From Microbacterium pygmaeum (GTDB taxonomy: Bacteria > Actinomycetota > Actinomycetes > Actinomycetales > Microbacteriaceae), in assembly GCF_900100885.1 (NCBI RefSeq), contig NZ_LT629692.1, forward strand, positions 3,038,001-3,102,000: 64,000 nt of DNA. The letters run 5' to 3'. The notes below the pieces were generated by a model. The model worked only from the letters and a program-made list of their open reading frames with translations. It was not told the DNA's origin and searched no databases. Of the stretch, positions 44,295 to 53,740 are shown in pieces. The stretch's first letter is position 1. Every line of letters begins with the position of its first letter. The position numbers were made by a program, and so were the translations under genes.

Positions 44295-44825
44295 TCAGTC
44301 GCGCGGCAGCGCCCGATGCGCCCTCCAGGCGCGGAGCATGTCGACGTGCGCGCCACCCGGGTGGTCGGCGTGCCAGCGCCGCGAGAAGCGATTGAGCTCG
44401 AACTGCTCGGCCGGCTCGGCGTCCGAGCGCCGCGGCTCACCCCACAGCCCCGCCAGCTGATCCAGCGTGATCCCGCCCGCGGCGACGGCATCGCGCATCG
44501 TCGCATCGAATCGGAACGACGGACCGATCCGACCCCGCAGCCAGAGTCGCAGGGACTGCGTGCACCGCTGACCCGGCTCGAGGAGGGTGCTGCCGGCGAG
44601 GTGGGCAGGCAGCGCGTCCTTCCGGGCGATCCGCTGCACCGGCTGACGTCCGCGCCCGGCCAGGTGCGCCGCGATCCGCTCTCGCAGCTCGATCTTGCCG
44701 CCGCCGGTGGGCAATCCCGCCGCACGGGCCATCGTCGTGAGCTCAGACTTCAGCCAGTACCAGCGGCGCAGCGTGCGCTCATCGGCGACCTCCGTCGGTC
44801 GCGGTCTCGTCTCCTGCTCCCCCAC
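44295..44825 (-). CDS. SAP/DUF6434 domain protein
   Basis: 176 residues. An N-terminal SAP-like helix-extended-loop-helix (about 20-55, LKSELTTMARAAGLPTGGGKIELRERI) suggests nucleic-acid binding; the rest (LRLWLRGRIGPSFRFD and RWHADHPGG) resembles the DUF6434 group. Function unknown. GTG start without a clear ribosome site. Convergent with the GGQ gene, 11 bases apart. Confidence 0.7.
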   Translation of the reverse strand: MGEQETRPRPTEVADERTLRRWYWLKSELTTMARAAGLPTGGGKIELRERIAAHLAGRGRQPVQRIARKDALPAHLAGSTLLEPGQRCTQSLRLWLRGRIGPSFRFDATMRDAVAAGGITLDQLAGLWGEPRRSDAEPAEQFELNRFSRRWHADHPGGAHVDMLRAWRAHRALPRD

Positions 44826-44902
44826 GTCGCAACACTCCCACAGCCCTCGGACACGGCGGCGGATAGGCTGGACGGACTGCCCGCGCCCGACCCGGAGGAC
44901 CC

Positions 44903-45496
44903 GTGACCGCTCGATCGCTGCGCGCCGTCCGCGGCGTCACCGCAGCGGCTGTCGCGACGTTTCTTGCCGCCGTCTCCCACACCCTCGGCGGCGGAACCGC
45001 CCCGTCGTTCCCTGTCATCGCCGCCGTCGTCCTGCTCGCTGCTCCCATGGCCACCGCGATCGTCGGAACCAGACTCGCCCGCTGGCGATTGGCCATCGCG
45101 GTGGCGCTGAGCCAGATCGCCTTCCACGCCGCGTTCAGCGTCGTGGCCGGCATGTCGCCGACCGGCTCGGTCACATCGATGGCGCACGACCATACGCAGT
45201 CGGCTCTGTCGTCGGCGGCCCCGTCGATGGGCGCGACCGTGGGCCCGCTCATGCTCCTGGCCCACGTGATCGCCGCGATCGTATCGATCGTGATCCTCCA
45301 TCGCGGCGAGCGCGCCGCGCGGACGCTGCTGCGTCTCGTCGTCGACGTCCTCGCGGCGCGCACGCGCGAGATCGTGCCGCCCGAAGGCATGGGGATGCCT
45401 CGGCCCGCGGCATCCGTTCCGGTTCGCGTGCCGCTGACGCGGCTGTCCGAAGTCATCCTCCGGCGCGGACCACCCGTCTCTCTCGCGACCTCCTAG
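44903..45496 (+). CDS. Membrane protein upstream of YcnI
   Basis: 197 residues with four membrane helices (about 12-28, 34-54, 62-83 and 108-133), a His/Met-containing loop (SMAHDHTQ) facing outside and a basic C-terminal tail. I do not recognise a family. It lies in front of the YcnI-type copper-related gene, and the His/Met loop would suit a metal-related role, an inference only. GTG start has GGAGG upstream; TAGGCT at 44863-44868 is a possible -10 giving a short leader. Confidence 0.65.
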   Translation: MTARSLRAVRGVTAAAVATFLAAVSHTLGGGTAPSFPVIAAVVLLAAPMATAIVGTRLARWRLAIAVALSQIAFHAAFSVVAGMSPTGSVTSMAHDHTQSALSSAAPSMGATVGPLMLLAHVIAAIVSIVILHRGERAARTLLRLVVDVLAARTREIVPPEGMGMPRPAASVPVRVPLTRLSEVILRRGPPVSLATS

Positions 45497-45558
45497 CGCC
45501 CGCGCATCCGCGCCGGCGCTTCTGCGCGCACCCGGCCATCGCCGGTGCGTATGCCGTC

Positions 45559-45580
45559 GCGCGCTGCGTCCGCAGCGCGC
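45559..45580. terminator. Hairpin between membrane gene and ycnI
   Basis: Nine-bp perfect GCGCGCTGC stem with a 4-base loop, 21 bases before the YcnI ATG. May be a terminator of the upstream gene or a leader structure of YcnI. Confidence 0.5.
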
Positions 45581-45601
45581 CGGCCGAACGAGAGATGAGA
45601 C

Positions 45602-46339
45602 ATGACCACCACTGAAACAACCCCTGCCCGCCGCGCGAGGCGCACCGGCACCGTCAGCGCCGGCCTCGCCCTGGCCGCCGGCCTCGTGCTGGCCGCGCCC
45701 CTGGCCGCCTCCGCCCATGTGACCGTCAGCCCCGACGAGGCGTCCGCGGGCGACTCCGCGGTCCTCACGTTCGCCTTCAGCCACGGCTGTGAACAGTCGC
45801 CGACGAGCTCGCTCACCATCGACGTGCCCGACGGCGTCGCCTCGATCGCGCCGCAGATCGAGCCCGGGTGGTCGATCCAACGCCTGGGAGGCAATGAGGG
45901 GATCCCTGATCAGATCGTCTTCACCGCCGACGCTCCCGTCGAATCCGGCCTGCGGGCGACCGTCACCATCCAGGTGAACTTCAGCGAGGACGTCGCAGGC
46001 GACACGGTCGCGTTCCCGGTCGTCCAGACGTGCGTGGACGGGAAGACGGAATGGACGCAGATCGCCGAGGAGGGTGAGGATCCGCACGATCTGGATGCCC
46101 CTGCGCCGACCGTCCTCGTCGCCGCCTCGACGATGGGGGACCATCGCGGCGGGGCGCCGGCCGCTCACGACGAGTCCGCGGATGACACCGCCGGCCAGGC
46201 GGCGACCGTCGACGCATCCGCCGCCGATCCGACCCCGATCGTCCTGGGCGCGGCCGGGCTCGCGCTCGGCGTCGCCGCGCTCGCTGTCGCGATCATCGCG
46301 CTGCGCCGCACACGGTCCCGGATGCTCCCCCGGAACTGA
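45602..46339 (+). CDS. ycnI: YcnI family (DUF1775) exported copper-related protein
   Basis: 245 residues: signal peptide cleaved before AHVTVSPDEA (about residue 39), so the mature chain begins near the conserved histidine that forms a copper-binding brace in characterised YcnI. Conserved Glu and Trp (PGWS, about 90) follow. A His/Asp-rich linker (MGDHRGGAPAAHDESADD) precedes a C-terminal membrane anchor (about 212-235) with a basic end. Probably handles copper at the cell surface. The gene follows the 197-aa membrane protein; no CopC/CopD is present in the window. Confidence 0.82.
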   Translation: MTTTETTPARRARRTGTVSAGLALAAGLVLAAPLAASAHVTVSPDEASAGDSAVLTFAFSHGCEQSPTSSLTIDVPDGVASIAPQIEPGWSIQRLGGNEGIPDQIVFTADAPVESGLRATVTIQVNFSEDVAGDTVAFPVVQTCVDGKTEWTQIAEEGEDPHDLDAPAPTVLVAASTMGDHRGGAPAAHDESADDTAGQAATVDASAADPTPIVLGAAGLALGVAALAVAIIALRRTRSRMLPRN

Positions 46340-46434
46340 CCCGAGCCGATCGCGCGGATGGTGTCGACGCACCATCCGCGCGGTCGGGCCGCGTACGCGG
46401 CGCCGCCGGGACCGGATGAGAAGATGGATGCGCC

Positions 46435-48051
46435 ATGGCGATCGACCCCTCACCCAACCTGCCCCCCGTGCTGCGACCGGACTCACCGCCGGCGCACTCA
46501 CTGGAGGCGCTCGCGGCGCGGTTCGCGCGGGAGACCCGCGGACAGCTGACCGGAACCGAGCTCACCGGGATCACGCTGGCCACAGCCGATCTGCTCCCGG
46601 GCGACGTGTTCGTCGCCGTCCAGGGCGTGAACCGGCACGGCGCGGAATTCGCCGCGACCGCGGCGGAGAAAGGTGCGGTCGCGGTGGTCACCGATGCCGC
46701 CGGCGCCGATGTCGCCGAATCGACCGGACTGCCGGTGCTCGTCGTCGATGACCCGCGCGGCATCCTCGGCGAGCTCTCGGCGTGGGTCTACAGCACCGGC
46801 CGCGACGATTCCCTGCCGATCCTGTTCGGCACCACCGGCACGAACGGCAAGACCAGCGTCTCCCACCTGCTGGAAGGGATCCTCGGTCAGCTCGGCGCGG
46901 TCACCGGTCTGTCCTCGACTGCGGAGCGCCACATCGCGGGGCACACCATCGTGTCGCGCCTCACCACGCCCGAGGCGTACGAGATGCACGCGCTGCTCGC
47001 ACTCATGCGGGAACGGGGCGTCGAGGCCGTTGCTGTGGAGGTGAGCGCGCAGGCGCTCAGCCGGCGGCGCGTGGACGGCATCGTGTTCGATGTCGCCGGC
47101 TTCACGAACCTCTCCCACGACCACCTCGACGACTACGCCGACATGCGCGAGTACTTCGAGGCGAAGCTGCCGCTGTTCAGACCCGACCGGGCGCGCCGTG
47201 CGGTCATCTGCCTCGACTCGTCCTTCGCCCCGGAGGTCGTGCAGCGCTGCGAAGTGCCCTCCGTGACCATCGGAACGCCCGCCATCGCGGCGGATCCGGC
47301 GAGTGCGGGCCAGGCGGACTGGATCGTGGAGATCCTCGACGAGCGGCCTGGAGGCACCGAATTCCGCCTCATCGCGCGCGACGGACGATCGCTCACGACG
47401 GTGGTTCCGGTGATCGGGCGTCACATGGCGGCGAACGCCGGCCTTGCGATCGTGATGATCCTCGAGGGCGGATACGCGTGGGACGCACTGGTCGCCGCGC
47501 TGGACGGCGGCCGCATCGATGCCTACCTGCCCGGCCGGACACAGCTGGTCTCCGGCGACCGTGGCCCCGCCGTGTACGTAGATTTCGGTCACTCCCCCGA
47601 TGCATTCGAGAAGACGCTCGCTGCGATCCGCCGTGTGACACCGGGCCGGGTGCTGATGCTGTTCGGCGCCGACGGCGACCGCGACGCGACGAAGCGACAC
47701 GACATGGGCCGCACCGCCGTCGAGGGCAGCGACATCCTGGTCGTCACCGATCATCATCCTCGTTTCGAGGACATCGCCTCCATCCGCGCCACGCTCATCG
47801 AGGGAGCCCGCAGAGCACGTCCGGACGCGGAGATCCACGAGTACTCGCCGCCGGAACGGGCGATCGTGGAGGCGGTCGCGCTTGTCGGAGACGGCGACGC
47901 GATCCTCTGGGCGGGGCCGGGTCATCAGGACTATCGCGACATCCGTGGCGTACGCACGCCGTACTCCGCGCGCGAACTGGCCCGGCGCGCGCTCCGTGAC
48001 GCCGGCTGGCCCGTGCCCGAGCCGCACTGGCCAGTGCCCTATCCGGACTAA
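46435..48051 (+). CDS. MurE-like UDP-MurNAc-tripeptide ligase paralogue
   Basis: 538 residues of the Mur ligase family: N-terminal UDP-binding domain (to about 120), ATP site GTTGTNGKTS (132-141), carbamylated-Lys candidate K244 (YFEAKL) and C-terminal domain with HSPDA and GDRDATKRHDMG. Where DAP-specific MurE has DNPR, this protein has DHHPR (439-443). It lies alone outside the cell-wall cluster, so it is probably a second MurE-like gene acting on another side chain or recycling substrate. Start ATG has GAAGAT nine bases upstream and no strong ribosome site. Confidence 0.82.
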   Translation: MAIDPSPNLPPVLRPDSPPAHSLEALAARFARETRGQLTGTELTGITLATADLLPGDVFVAVQGVNRHGAEFAATAAEKGAVAVVTDAAGADVAESTGLPVLVVDDPRGILGELSAWVYSTGRDDSLPILFGTTGTNGKTSVSHLLEGILGQLGAVTGLSSTAERHIAGHTIVSRLTTPEAYEMHALLALMRERGVEAVAVEVSAQALSRRRVDGIVFDVAGFTNLSHDHLDDYADMREYFEAKLPLFRPDRARRAVICLDSSFAPEVVQRCEVPSVTIGTPAIAADPASAGQADWIVEILDERPGGTEFRLIARDGRSLTTVVPVIGRHMAANAGLAIVMILEGGYAWDALVAALDGGRIDAYLPGRTQLVSGDRGPAVYVDFGHSPDAFEKTLAAIRRVTPGRVLMLFGADGDRDATKRHDMGRTAVEGSDILVVTDHHPRFEDIASIRATLIEGARRARPDAEIHEYSPPERAIVEAVALVGDGDAILWAGPGHQDYRDIRGVRTPYSARELARRALRDAGWPVPEPHWPVPYPD

Positions 48052-48082
48052 TCCGGCCTATCGGCCCGAACGCCGCCGCACA

Positions 48083-49165
48083 TCAGACCTGCGCGATCGC
48101 GCGGTCCGCAGCATCCCGAGCCCAGCCTTCCGTCTCGGCCAGCGACTCGCGCGTCAGCGCCTGCGGCGGCTCGTGCGCGTCGACGACGCGCTCGATCAGG
48201 TCGACGATCCCGGTGAAGGGCAGGCGTCCGTCGTGGAAGGCGTCCACAGCCTGCTCGTTGGCGGCGTTGAACACCGCCGGGTAGGTGCCTCCGGCGCGAC
48301 CGACGCGCTTGGCCAATCGCATTGCGGGGAAGGCGTCGTCATCGAGTGGTTCGAAGGTCCAGGATGCCGCAACCGTCCAATCGAGAGGCGTGCCCACGCC
48401 TCCCACCCGGTTCGGCCAGTCCAGTCCGAGCGAGATGGGCAGGCGCATGTCGGGCGGTGATGCCTGTGCGATCGTCGACCCGTCGACGAACTCGACCATG
48501 GAGTGCACGACCGACTGCGGGTGCACGACGACGTCGATGTCGGCGTAGGCCACGTCGAACAGGAGGTGTGCCTCGATGACTTCGAGGCCCTTGTTGACCA
48601 GGGTCGCGGAGTTGGTGGTGACGACACGGCCCATGTCCCACGTCGGGTGAGCCAGCGCCTCGGCTGGGGTGACCTCGGCCAGCGATGCACGGGAGCGCCC
48701 CCGGAACGGCCCGCCGGACGCGGTGAGCACCAGCCGCCGCACCTCGGTGCGCTCACCCGCGCGCAGCGCCTGGGCGATGGCCGAATGCTCGGAGTCGACC
48801 GGCACGATCTGACCGGGCCGTGCGATCGCGGTGACGAGGTCGCCTCCGACGATGAGCGATTCCTTGTTGGCGAGCGCGAGGGTTCGTCCGCACTCCAGGG
48901 CGGCAAGCGTCGGCCCGAGACCGACGGATCCGGTGATGCCGTTCAGGACGACGTCGGCCTCGACATCGCGGACGAGGTGTTCGGCCTCGATGGCACCGAG
49001 CGCGGTGTGCTCGACCTGGAACGCCGCGGCCTGCTCGGCGAGCGTCGCGCGGTCGGTCCCAGCGGCGAGACCGACGACGTCGAACCGGCGGGGGTTGGCG
49101 CGGATGACCTCCAGCGCCTGCGTGCCGATCGAACCGGTCGAGCCCAGAATCACCACGCGCCGCAT
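48083..49165 (-). CDS. dxr: 1-Deoxy-D-xylulose 5-phosphate reductoisomerase
   Basis: Second enzyme of the MEP pathway, NADPH-dependent. 360 residues: GSTGSIGTQALEVI Rossmann start, NKESLIVGG, EHSAIAQAL with the metal-binding acids, TASGGPFRG and the HPTWDMG segment, all as in DXR. ATG is six bases after TAGGCT (leaderless). Convergent with the MurE-like gene; 31 bases between stops. Works with ispG (37 kb). Confidence 0.94.
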   Translation of the reverse strand: MRRVVILGSTGSIGTQALEVIRANPRRFDVVGLAAGTDRATLAEQAAAFQVEHTALGAIEAEHLVRDVEADVVLNGITGSVGLGPTLAALECGRTLALANKESLIVGGDLVTAIARPGQIVPVDSEHSAIAQALRAGERTEVRRLVLTASGGPFRGRSRASLAEVTPAEALAHPTWDMGRVVTTNSATLVNKGLEVIEAHLLFDVAYADIDVVVHPQSVVHSMVEFVDGSTIAQASPPDMRLPISLGLDWPNRVGGVGTPLDWTVAASWTFEPLDDDAFPAMRLAKRVGRAGGTYPAVFNAANEQAVDAFHDGRLPFTGIVDLIERVVDAHEPPQALTRESLAETEGWARDAADRAIAQV

Positions 49166-49213
49166 CCCGTCAGCCTAGCGGCGGGTGCGGCGCGTGGAGG
49201 ATGCGCGTGCGGG

Positions 49214-50164
49214 CTACTGAACGGCTGCGTGCTGGACGCCGAGGATGTCCACGACGAAGACGAGGGTCTCGCCCTTCAGATCGGCGTCGTTGATCTCACC
49301 CTCGCCGTACCCGAACTCGGGGGGGATCACCACGACGACCTGCGAGCCGACGGTCTGGCCCTCCAGCGCCTGACGGAAACCGTCGACGACGCCGGTGGTC
49401 TGGAACGACGCGGGCGTGCCCTTCTCCCAGCTGGAGTCGAAGACACTGCCGTCGGACCACTTCACGCCCGTGTACTGGACGAGCACGGTGTCGCCGGCGG
49501 CGACCGTCGGGCCGTCGCCCTTCTTCAGGGTCTCCAGCTGGACCGCGGTCGGCGCGTCGCCGCCCGGCAGCTCGATGGTCGGGGCGCCGTCGTCGGCGAG
49601 GGTCACGGCCGGCATGCCGTCCACCGGCTCCTGCGGCTCGCCCCAGGCGGCGTCGGGCACGACGTCGATGAGATCGAAGATGTACACCTCGCCGGCGTTC
49701 GGATCGCTCGGCGGGAAGGTCGCCACGACGCGGGTGCCGGGTGTCGCGCAGCCGAGCACCTGTCCGATGGGGTTGTCGGGCGAGATCTGGGCCGGCAGCA
49801 CGGGGTTGTCACCGTAGCCGAGCGACCCGAGCTTCTCGCCGGTGTCGGCGCTGAACGCGGTCAGCGCGTAGGTGACCAGCTGGCCGGCCTCGACCGGATC
49901 CCCGCTGCCCTCGGTGATGACGGTCGTCTGCAGTTCGGGAATCTCCAGCGGCGTGGTGAAGGTCGCGGTGGACTCCGTGCCGAACTCCCCTTCGACCGTG
50001 ACCGCGTCCGAGGCGGCTCCGCTCGGGGCTGCCGCGCTGCACAGGTCGACGACGGGAGTGGTCGAGGTCGGAGAGGCGTCCGGGGCGGCGCCGCCGGAGC
50101 AGCCCGCGAGAAGGACCGCCGACACGGCAGCGGCGGACAGGACGGCGATCGGGCGAATGCGCAC
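49214..50164 (-). CDS. FKBP-type peptidyl-prolyl isomerase lipoprotein
   Basis: 316 residues. GTG at 50164 gives a signal peptide MRIRPIAVLSAAAVSAVLLAGC with a lipobox, so the protein is anchored outside. A first FKBP-like domain (about 70-190) lacks much of the active-site pattern, while the second (about 215-316) has GDTVLVQYTGVKWSDGSVFDSSW and FGYGEGEI and should be active. Upstream in-frame codons are not supported. Expected role: folding of exported proteins. Confidence 0.85.
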   Translation of the reverse strand: MRIRPIAVLSAAAVSAVLLAGCSGGAAPDASPTSTTPVVDLCSAAAPSGAASDAVTVEGEFGTESTATFTTPLEIPELQTTVITEGSGDPVEAGQLVTYALTAFSADTGEKLGSLGYGDNPVLPAQISPDNPIGQVLGCATPGTRVVATFPPSDPNAGEVYIFDLIDVVPDAAWGEPQEPVDGMPAVTLADDGAPTIELPGGDAPTAVQLETLKKGDGPTVAAGDTVLVQYTGVKWSDGSVFDSSWEKGTPASFQTTGVVDGFRQALEGQTVGSQVVVVIPPEFGYGEGEINDADLKGETLVFVVDILGVQHAAVQ

Positions 50165-50295
50165 GGGAAACCTCAAAGTCAACGGACGGGACCCTCCATC
50201 TTCTCGCACGCAGCCTTTGTTCCGGCTGAGAACGTGCACAGCGGTGGATCCGGGGCATGCCGGGAGGCGCATGGATTCGGGAGTACCCTCGACGG

Positions 50296-51081
50296 GTGAC
50301 ATCCGAGGAGCGACCCGACACGCCGGCGGACGAGGTCATCCCCGGCGAACCCGAGGTCCGCCGGATGGGCGCGACCTATGCCCTCGGGCGTTTCGTGATC
50401 ACGCCACTGGCGCGGATGATCTACCGCCCGCACATCGAGGGACGCGCGCACGTGCCCACCACCGGCCCGGTGATCTTCGCGAGCAACCACCTGTCGTTCA
50501 TCGACTCCATCGCCATCCCGGTAGCCGCCCCCCGGCCGGTGCATTTCCTCGCGAAGTCGAGCTACTTCGACGGCGAGGGGTTCTCCGGCTGGATGTCCCG
50601 CGAGTTCTTCACGGCGATCGGCGCCATTCCCGTCCAGCGCGGAGCTGGACAGGCTGCGCTGGATGCCCTCGATCAGCAGCGCCGGCTCCTGGACGAGGGC
50701 AGTGCGGTCGCGCTGTATCCCGAAGGCACGAGGTCGCTGGACGGCCGGCTGTACAAGGGCCGGACCGGTGCGGCATTCCTCGCCCTGCAGACCGGGGCGC
50801 CGGTCGTTCCGGTCGGACTCCTGGGCACGGCCGAAGTGATGCCGGTGGGAGCGCGGATGCCGTCGATGAAGCACCGCGTCACCGTGAAGTTCGGCGAACC
50901 GCTGGACGTGTCAGCGCACGGCCCGGCCGAGTCCGGCCGAGCACGGCGGCTCGCCACCGACGACATCATGGCGGCGATTCACGCGCTGTCCGGTCAGGAG
51001 CTGGCCGGCACGTACAACGAGGTCCCCGCCGCGACGCCGATCGAACGGATCAGGCAGGTGCTGCCGCACGAGCGACGCTGA
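50296..51081 (+). CDS. plsC: 1-Acyl-sn-glycerol-3-phosphate acyltransferase
   Basis: Adds the second acyl chain to make phosphatidic acid, at the inner membrane. 261 residues; NHLSFID (HX4D), FFTAIGAIPVQRG and YPEGTRS (substrate phosphate) are the acyltransferase blocks. The start is GTG at 50296, six bases after TACCCT; an upstream in-frame ATG (50257) is not supported. Its last 32 bases overlap the convergent OsmC gene. Confidence 0.88.
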   Translation: MTSEERPDTPADEVIPGEPEVRRMGATYALGRFVITPLARMIYRPHIEGRAHVPTTGPVIFASNHLSFIDSIAIPVAAPRPVHFLAKSSYFDGEGFSGWMSREFFTAIGAIPVQRGAGQAALDALDQQRRLLDEGSAVALYPEGTRSLDGRLYKGRTGAAFLALQTGAPVVPVGLLGTAEVMPVGARMPSMKHRVTVKFGEPLDVSAHGPAESGRARRLATDDIMAAIHALSGQELAGTYNEVPAATPIERIRQVLPHERR

Positions 51082-51538
51082 TCGTCGGCTCGTGGCGCAC
51101 CGGGAAGTTGACCGAGTTCGCGATGAAGCACCACTCGTGGGCCTGCGCGTGGGCTGCGGCTGCTGCCTCGAGCATCGAGGTCTCGGCCACGGTCACCACC
51201 GGGTGCAGCACGACCTCGCGGAAGGCTCCGCCGCCCCGCCCGTCTTCGACCATCACCCCCGTCGCGTCGTCGTCGTAGGAGGTCACCACCACGCCCGCCT
51301 GCACGCAGGCATGCAGATACGACAGCAGGTGGCATTCGCTGAGCGCGGCCAGGAGGAGATCCTCGGGGTTCCAGCGCGTCGGATCGCCTCGGAACGGCTT
51401 GTCGGACGATGCGTGAAGGTCGGGTTTGCCGTCGATCCGGATCGTGACCGCCCGGTCGTAATCACGGTAGCCGCTCGTCCCGGTGCCGCGGTCCCCGGTC
51501 CAGGAGGCGTGCAGCCGGTAGGTGTGCTCGCCGATCAT
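51050..51538 (-). CDS. OsmC/Ohr-family peroxide reductase
   Basis: 162 residues of the OsmC family, which reduces organic hydroperoxides with two cysteines. C69 in ALSECHLLSYLH and C137 in HEWCFIANSVNFPV are both present, as is an upstream acid and Arg that assist. OsmC or Ohr subgroup is not decided. ATG is six bases after CAGACT. It overlaps plsC by 32 bases at the 3' ends and is divergent from the asparaginase gene. Confidence 0.85.
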   Translation of the reverse strand: MIGEHTYRLHASWTGDRGTGTSGYRDYDRAVTIRIDGKPDLHASSDKPFRGDPTRWNPEDLLLAALSECHLLSYLHACVQAGVVVTSYDDDATGVMVEDGRGGGAFREVVLHPVVTVAETSMLEAAAAAHAQAHEWCFIANSVNFPVRHEPTISVARAAAPA

Positions 51539-51598
51539 CCGCCCAGTCTGGCACGCACGGCCGACGGCCCGGCGGTCCTCCGGCGGTAGGCTGTCGAG

Positions 51599-52588
51599 GT
51601 GCCGCAGACCTTCCCCGTCGCCGATGCCGTGGAGCTGGCCGTCGTCGAGCGAAGCGGGTTCGTGGAGTCACGGCACGCCGGCGCGGCAATCGTCCTCGCC
51701 CCGGACGGCATCATCACGGCGACGCTCGGCGACACCGGATCGCCGATCCTGCCGCGATCGAGCCTGAAGCCGCTGCAGGCGCTCGCCTGCCTTTCGGCGG
51801 GCGCCCCGCTCGATGGCGAACGGCTCGCGCTGGCCACCGCGAGCCACTCGGGCACGGATCGCCACGTCGCGGTCGTTCGCGACATCCTCGGCACCGCGGG
51901 TGTCGGCGAAGACGCGCTCGGATGCCCGGCCGCATGGGCGGGCGACCAGCCGACCCGCGACGAGATGGTCCGCGACGGCGCACAGCCCGCCCGCATCCGG
52001 ATGAACTGCTCCGGAAAGCACGCCGCGATGCTCCTCACGTGCGTCACCAACGCCTGGGATCCGGCCGGCTACCTCGACCCGCAGCATCCGCTGCAGCTGC
52101 ACATCCGCGAAGTGGCCGAGCGACTGGTCGGCGAGCGATTCACCGACACTGCGGTGGACGGGTGCGGCGCCCCCGTCTACGCGATGAGTCTGGCCGGCCT
52201 CGCCAAGGCGATCCATCGGGTCGGCACCGCGTCGGAGCGGTCCCCCTTCGCGTTGCACCGCTCGGCCGGGACACTGGTGCGCGCGGTGCGCGAGCACCCG
52301 TGGACCATTGACGGCCCCGGCAGGCCCGACACTGTCGTGATCGAGCGACTCGGCGTCTTCGCGAAAGGCGGCGCCGAAGGCGTCATGGTGATGGTCGCCC
52401 CGGATGGAACGACGGTCGCGCTCAAGATGCTCGACGGGAGCGGACGCGCGGCCACTGTCGTCGCGCTGCGCCTGCTCGAACGCGCGAACGCGCTGGCTTC
52501 TGCCGACGTGGCCGACGCGGTCTCGAAGCTTCCGCTGTCGATATCCGGCGGCGGGCAGGTGGTCGGGGCGATCCGCCCCGCCTTCTAA
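51599..52588 (+). CDS. Asparaginase (class with Ser-Lys sites, AnsA-II type)
   Basis: 329-residue asparaginase of the Rhizobium etli-type II family, hydrolysing asparagine to aspartate. LPRSSLKPLQ near 51 and ATASHSGTDRH near 80 carry the serine-lysine elements, and MNCSGKHAAM near 136 a cysteine-lysine pair typical of the family. GTG start is six bases after TAGGCT (leaderless). Followed by alanine dehydrogenase after 33 bases, so the two likely form a nitrogen-release operon. Confidence 0.82.
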   Translation: MPQTFPVADAVELAVVERSGFVESRHAGAAIVLAPDGIITATLGDTGSPILPRSSLKPLQALACLSAGAPLDGERLALATASHSGTDRHVAVVRDILGTAGVGEDALGCPAAWAGDQPTRDEMVRDGAQPARIRMNCSGKHAAMLLTCVTNAWDPAGYLDPQHPLQLHIREVAERLVGERFTDTAVDGCGAPVYAMSLAGLAKAIHRVGTASERSPFALHRSAGTLVRAVREHPWTIDGPGRPDTVVIERLGVFAKGGAEGVMVMVAPDGTTVALKMLDGSGRAATVVALRLLERANALASADVADAVSKLPLSISGGGQVVGAIRPAF

Positions 52589-52621
52589 GCAGCTCCCACA
52601 AGGAGCGGAAAGGATCGATCG

Positions 52622-53740
52622 ATGAGGATCAGCGTCCCCACGGAAGTGAAGAACAACGAGTACCGCGTGGCGTTGACCCCCGCGGGGGTGCACGATCTGG
52701 TCGCCGCCGGGCACGAGGTGTTCGTGCAGCGCGGCGCGGGCACCGGCTCGTCGATGCCCGACGCGGAGTACGAGGCGGCCGGTGCGATGATGCTCGCCGA
52801 CGCGGCCGAGGTCTGGGCACGCGCCGAACTGCTGCTCAAGGTCAAGGAGCCGATCGCGAGCGAGTACCCGTTCTTCCGTGACGATCTCGTCCTGTTCACC
52901 TACCTGCACCTGGCCGCCGACCGGCCGCTCACCGATCGCCTCGTCGCCGATCGCGTGACCGCGATCGCGTACGAGACCGTGCAGCTCGCCGGTGGCGGAC
53001 TGCCACTGCTCGCTCCGATGAGCGAGGTCGCCGGGCGCCTGGCGCCGATCGTCGGAGCATCGACGCTGATGCGCTCCGCCGGCGGCCTGGGCCTCCTGAT
53101 GTCAGGGGTCCCCGGGACGCGGCCCGCGCGCGTGACGGTGATCGGCGGGGGGGTCGCCGGAGCAAACTCGGCCGTGATCGCCGCGGGCATGGGCGCGGAC
53201 GTCACGATCTTCGACACGAACATCCAGCGACTGCGTTTCCTCGACGACCACTTCCAGGGACGCGTCAAGACCGCGGCATCCAATCCCCTCGACCTCGATC
53301 GCGCGGTGGTGGACTCCGACCTCGTCATCGGCTCGGTGCTGATCCCGGGCGCCAAGGCCCCGAAGCTCGTCACGAACGAGATGGTGTCACGGATGCGCCC
53401 CGGCAGCGTGCTCGTGGACATCGCCGTCGATCAGGGCGGGTGCTTCGAGGACACGCACCCGACCACACACGCCGATCCGACGTTCCTCGTGCACGGCAGC
53501 GTCTTCTACTGCGTCGCGAACATGCCCGGCGCCGTTCCGAACACCTCCACGTCGGCGCTCACCAACGCGACACTCCCCTACATCCGCCAGATCTCCCGCC
53601 GCGGCTGGCGGGATGCGCTCGGAGCGGATGCCGCGCTGGCGGCGGGTCTGAACACCCATGGCGGATCGGTGATCAACGCCGGCGTCGCCACCGCGCACGG
53701 CCTGGCGGCCGCGCCGCTCGCGGAGGCTCTTCTCAGCTGA
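52622..53740 (+). CDS. ald: Alanine dehydrogenase
   Basis: NAD-dependent interconversion of alanine with pyruvate plus ammonia. 372 residues: MRISVPTEVKNNEYRVALTP, LFTYLHLAADRPLT (catalytic His), AYETVQ, GGGVAGANSAVIAAGMGADVTIFD nucleotide loop and DIAVDQGGCFED. ATG follows AAGG/GGAG sequences at 52601-52616. Downstream of asparaginase; its last eight bases overlap the convergent permease gene. Confidence 0.95.
   Translation: MRISVPTEVKNNEYRVALTPAGVHDLVAAGHEVFVQRGAGTGSSMPDAEYEAAGAMMLADAAEVWARAELLLKVKEPIASEYPFFRDDLVLFTYLHLAADRPLTDRLVADRVTAIAYETVQLAGGGLPLLAPMSEVAGRLAPIVGASTLMRSAGGLGLLMSGVPGTRPARVTVIGGGVAGANSAVIAAGMGADVTIFDTNIQRLRFLDDHFQGRVKTAASNPLDLDRAVVDSDLVIGSVLIPGAKAPKLVTNEMVSRMRPGSVLVDIAVDQGGCFEDTHPTTHADPTFLVHGSVFYCVANMPGAVPNTSTSALTNATLPYIRQISRRGWRDALGADAALAAGLNTHGGSVINAGVATAHGLAAAPLAEALLS

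Noticed and set aside
50257..50295. Upstream ATG for plsC
   Set aside because: No ribosome site or -10 box; the GTG at 50296 has TACCCT six bases before it.
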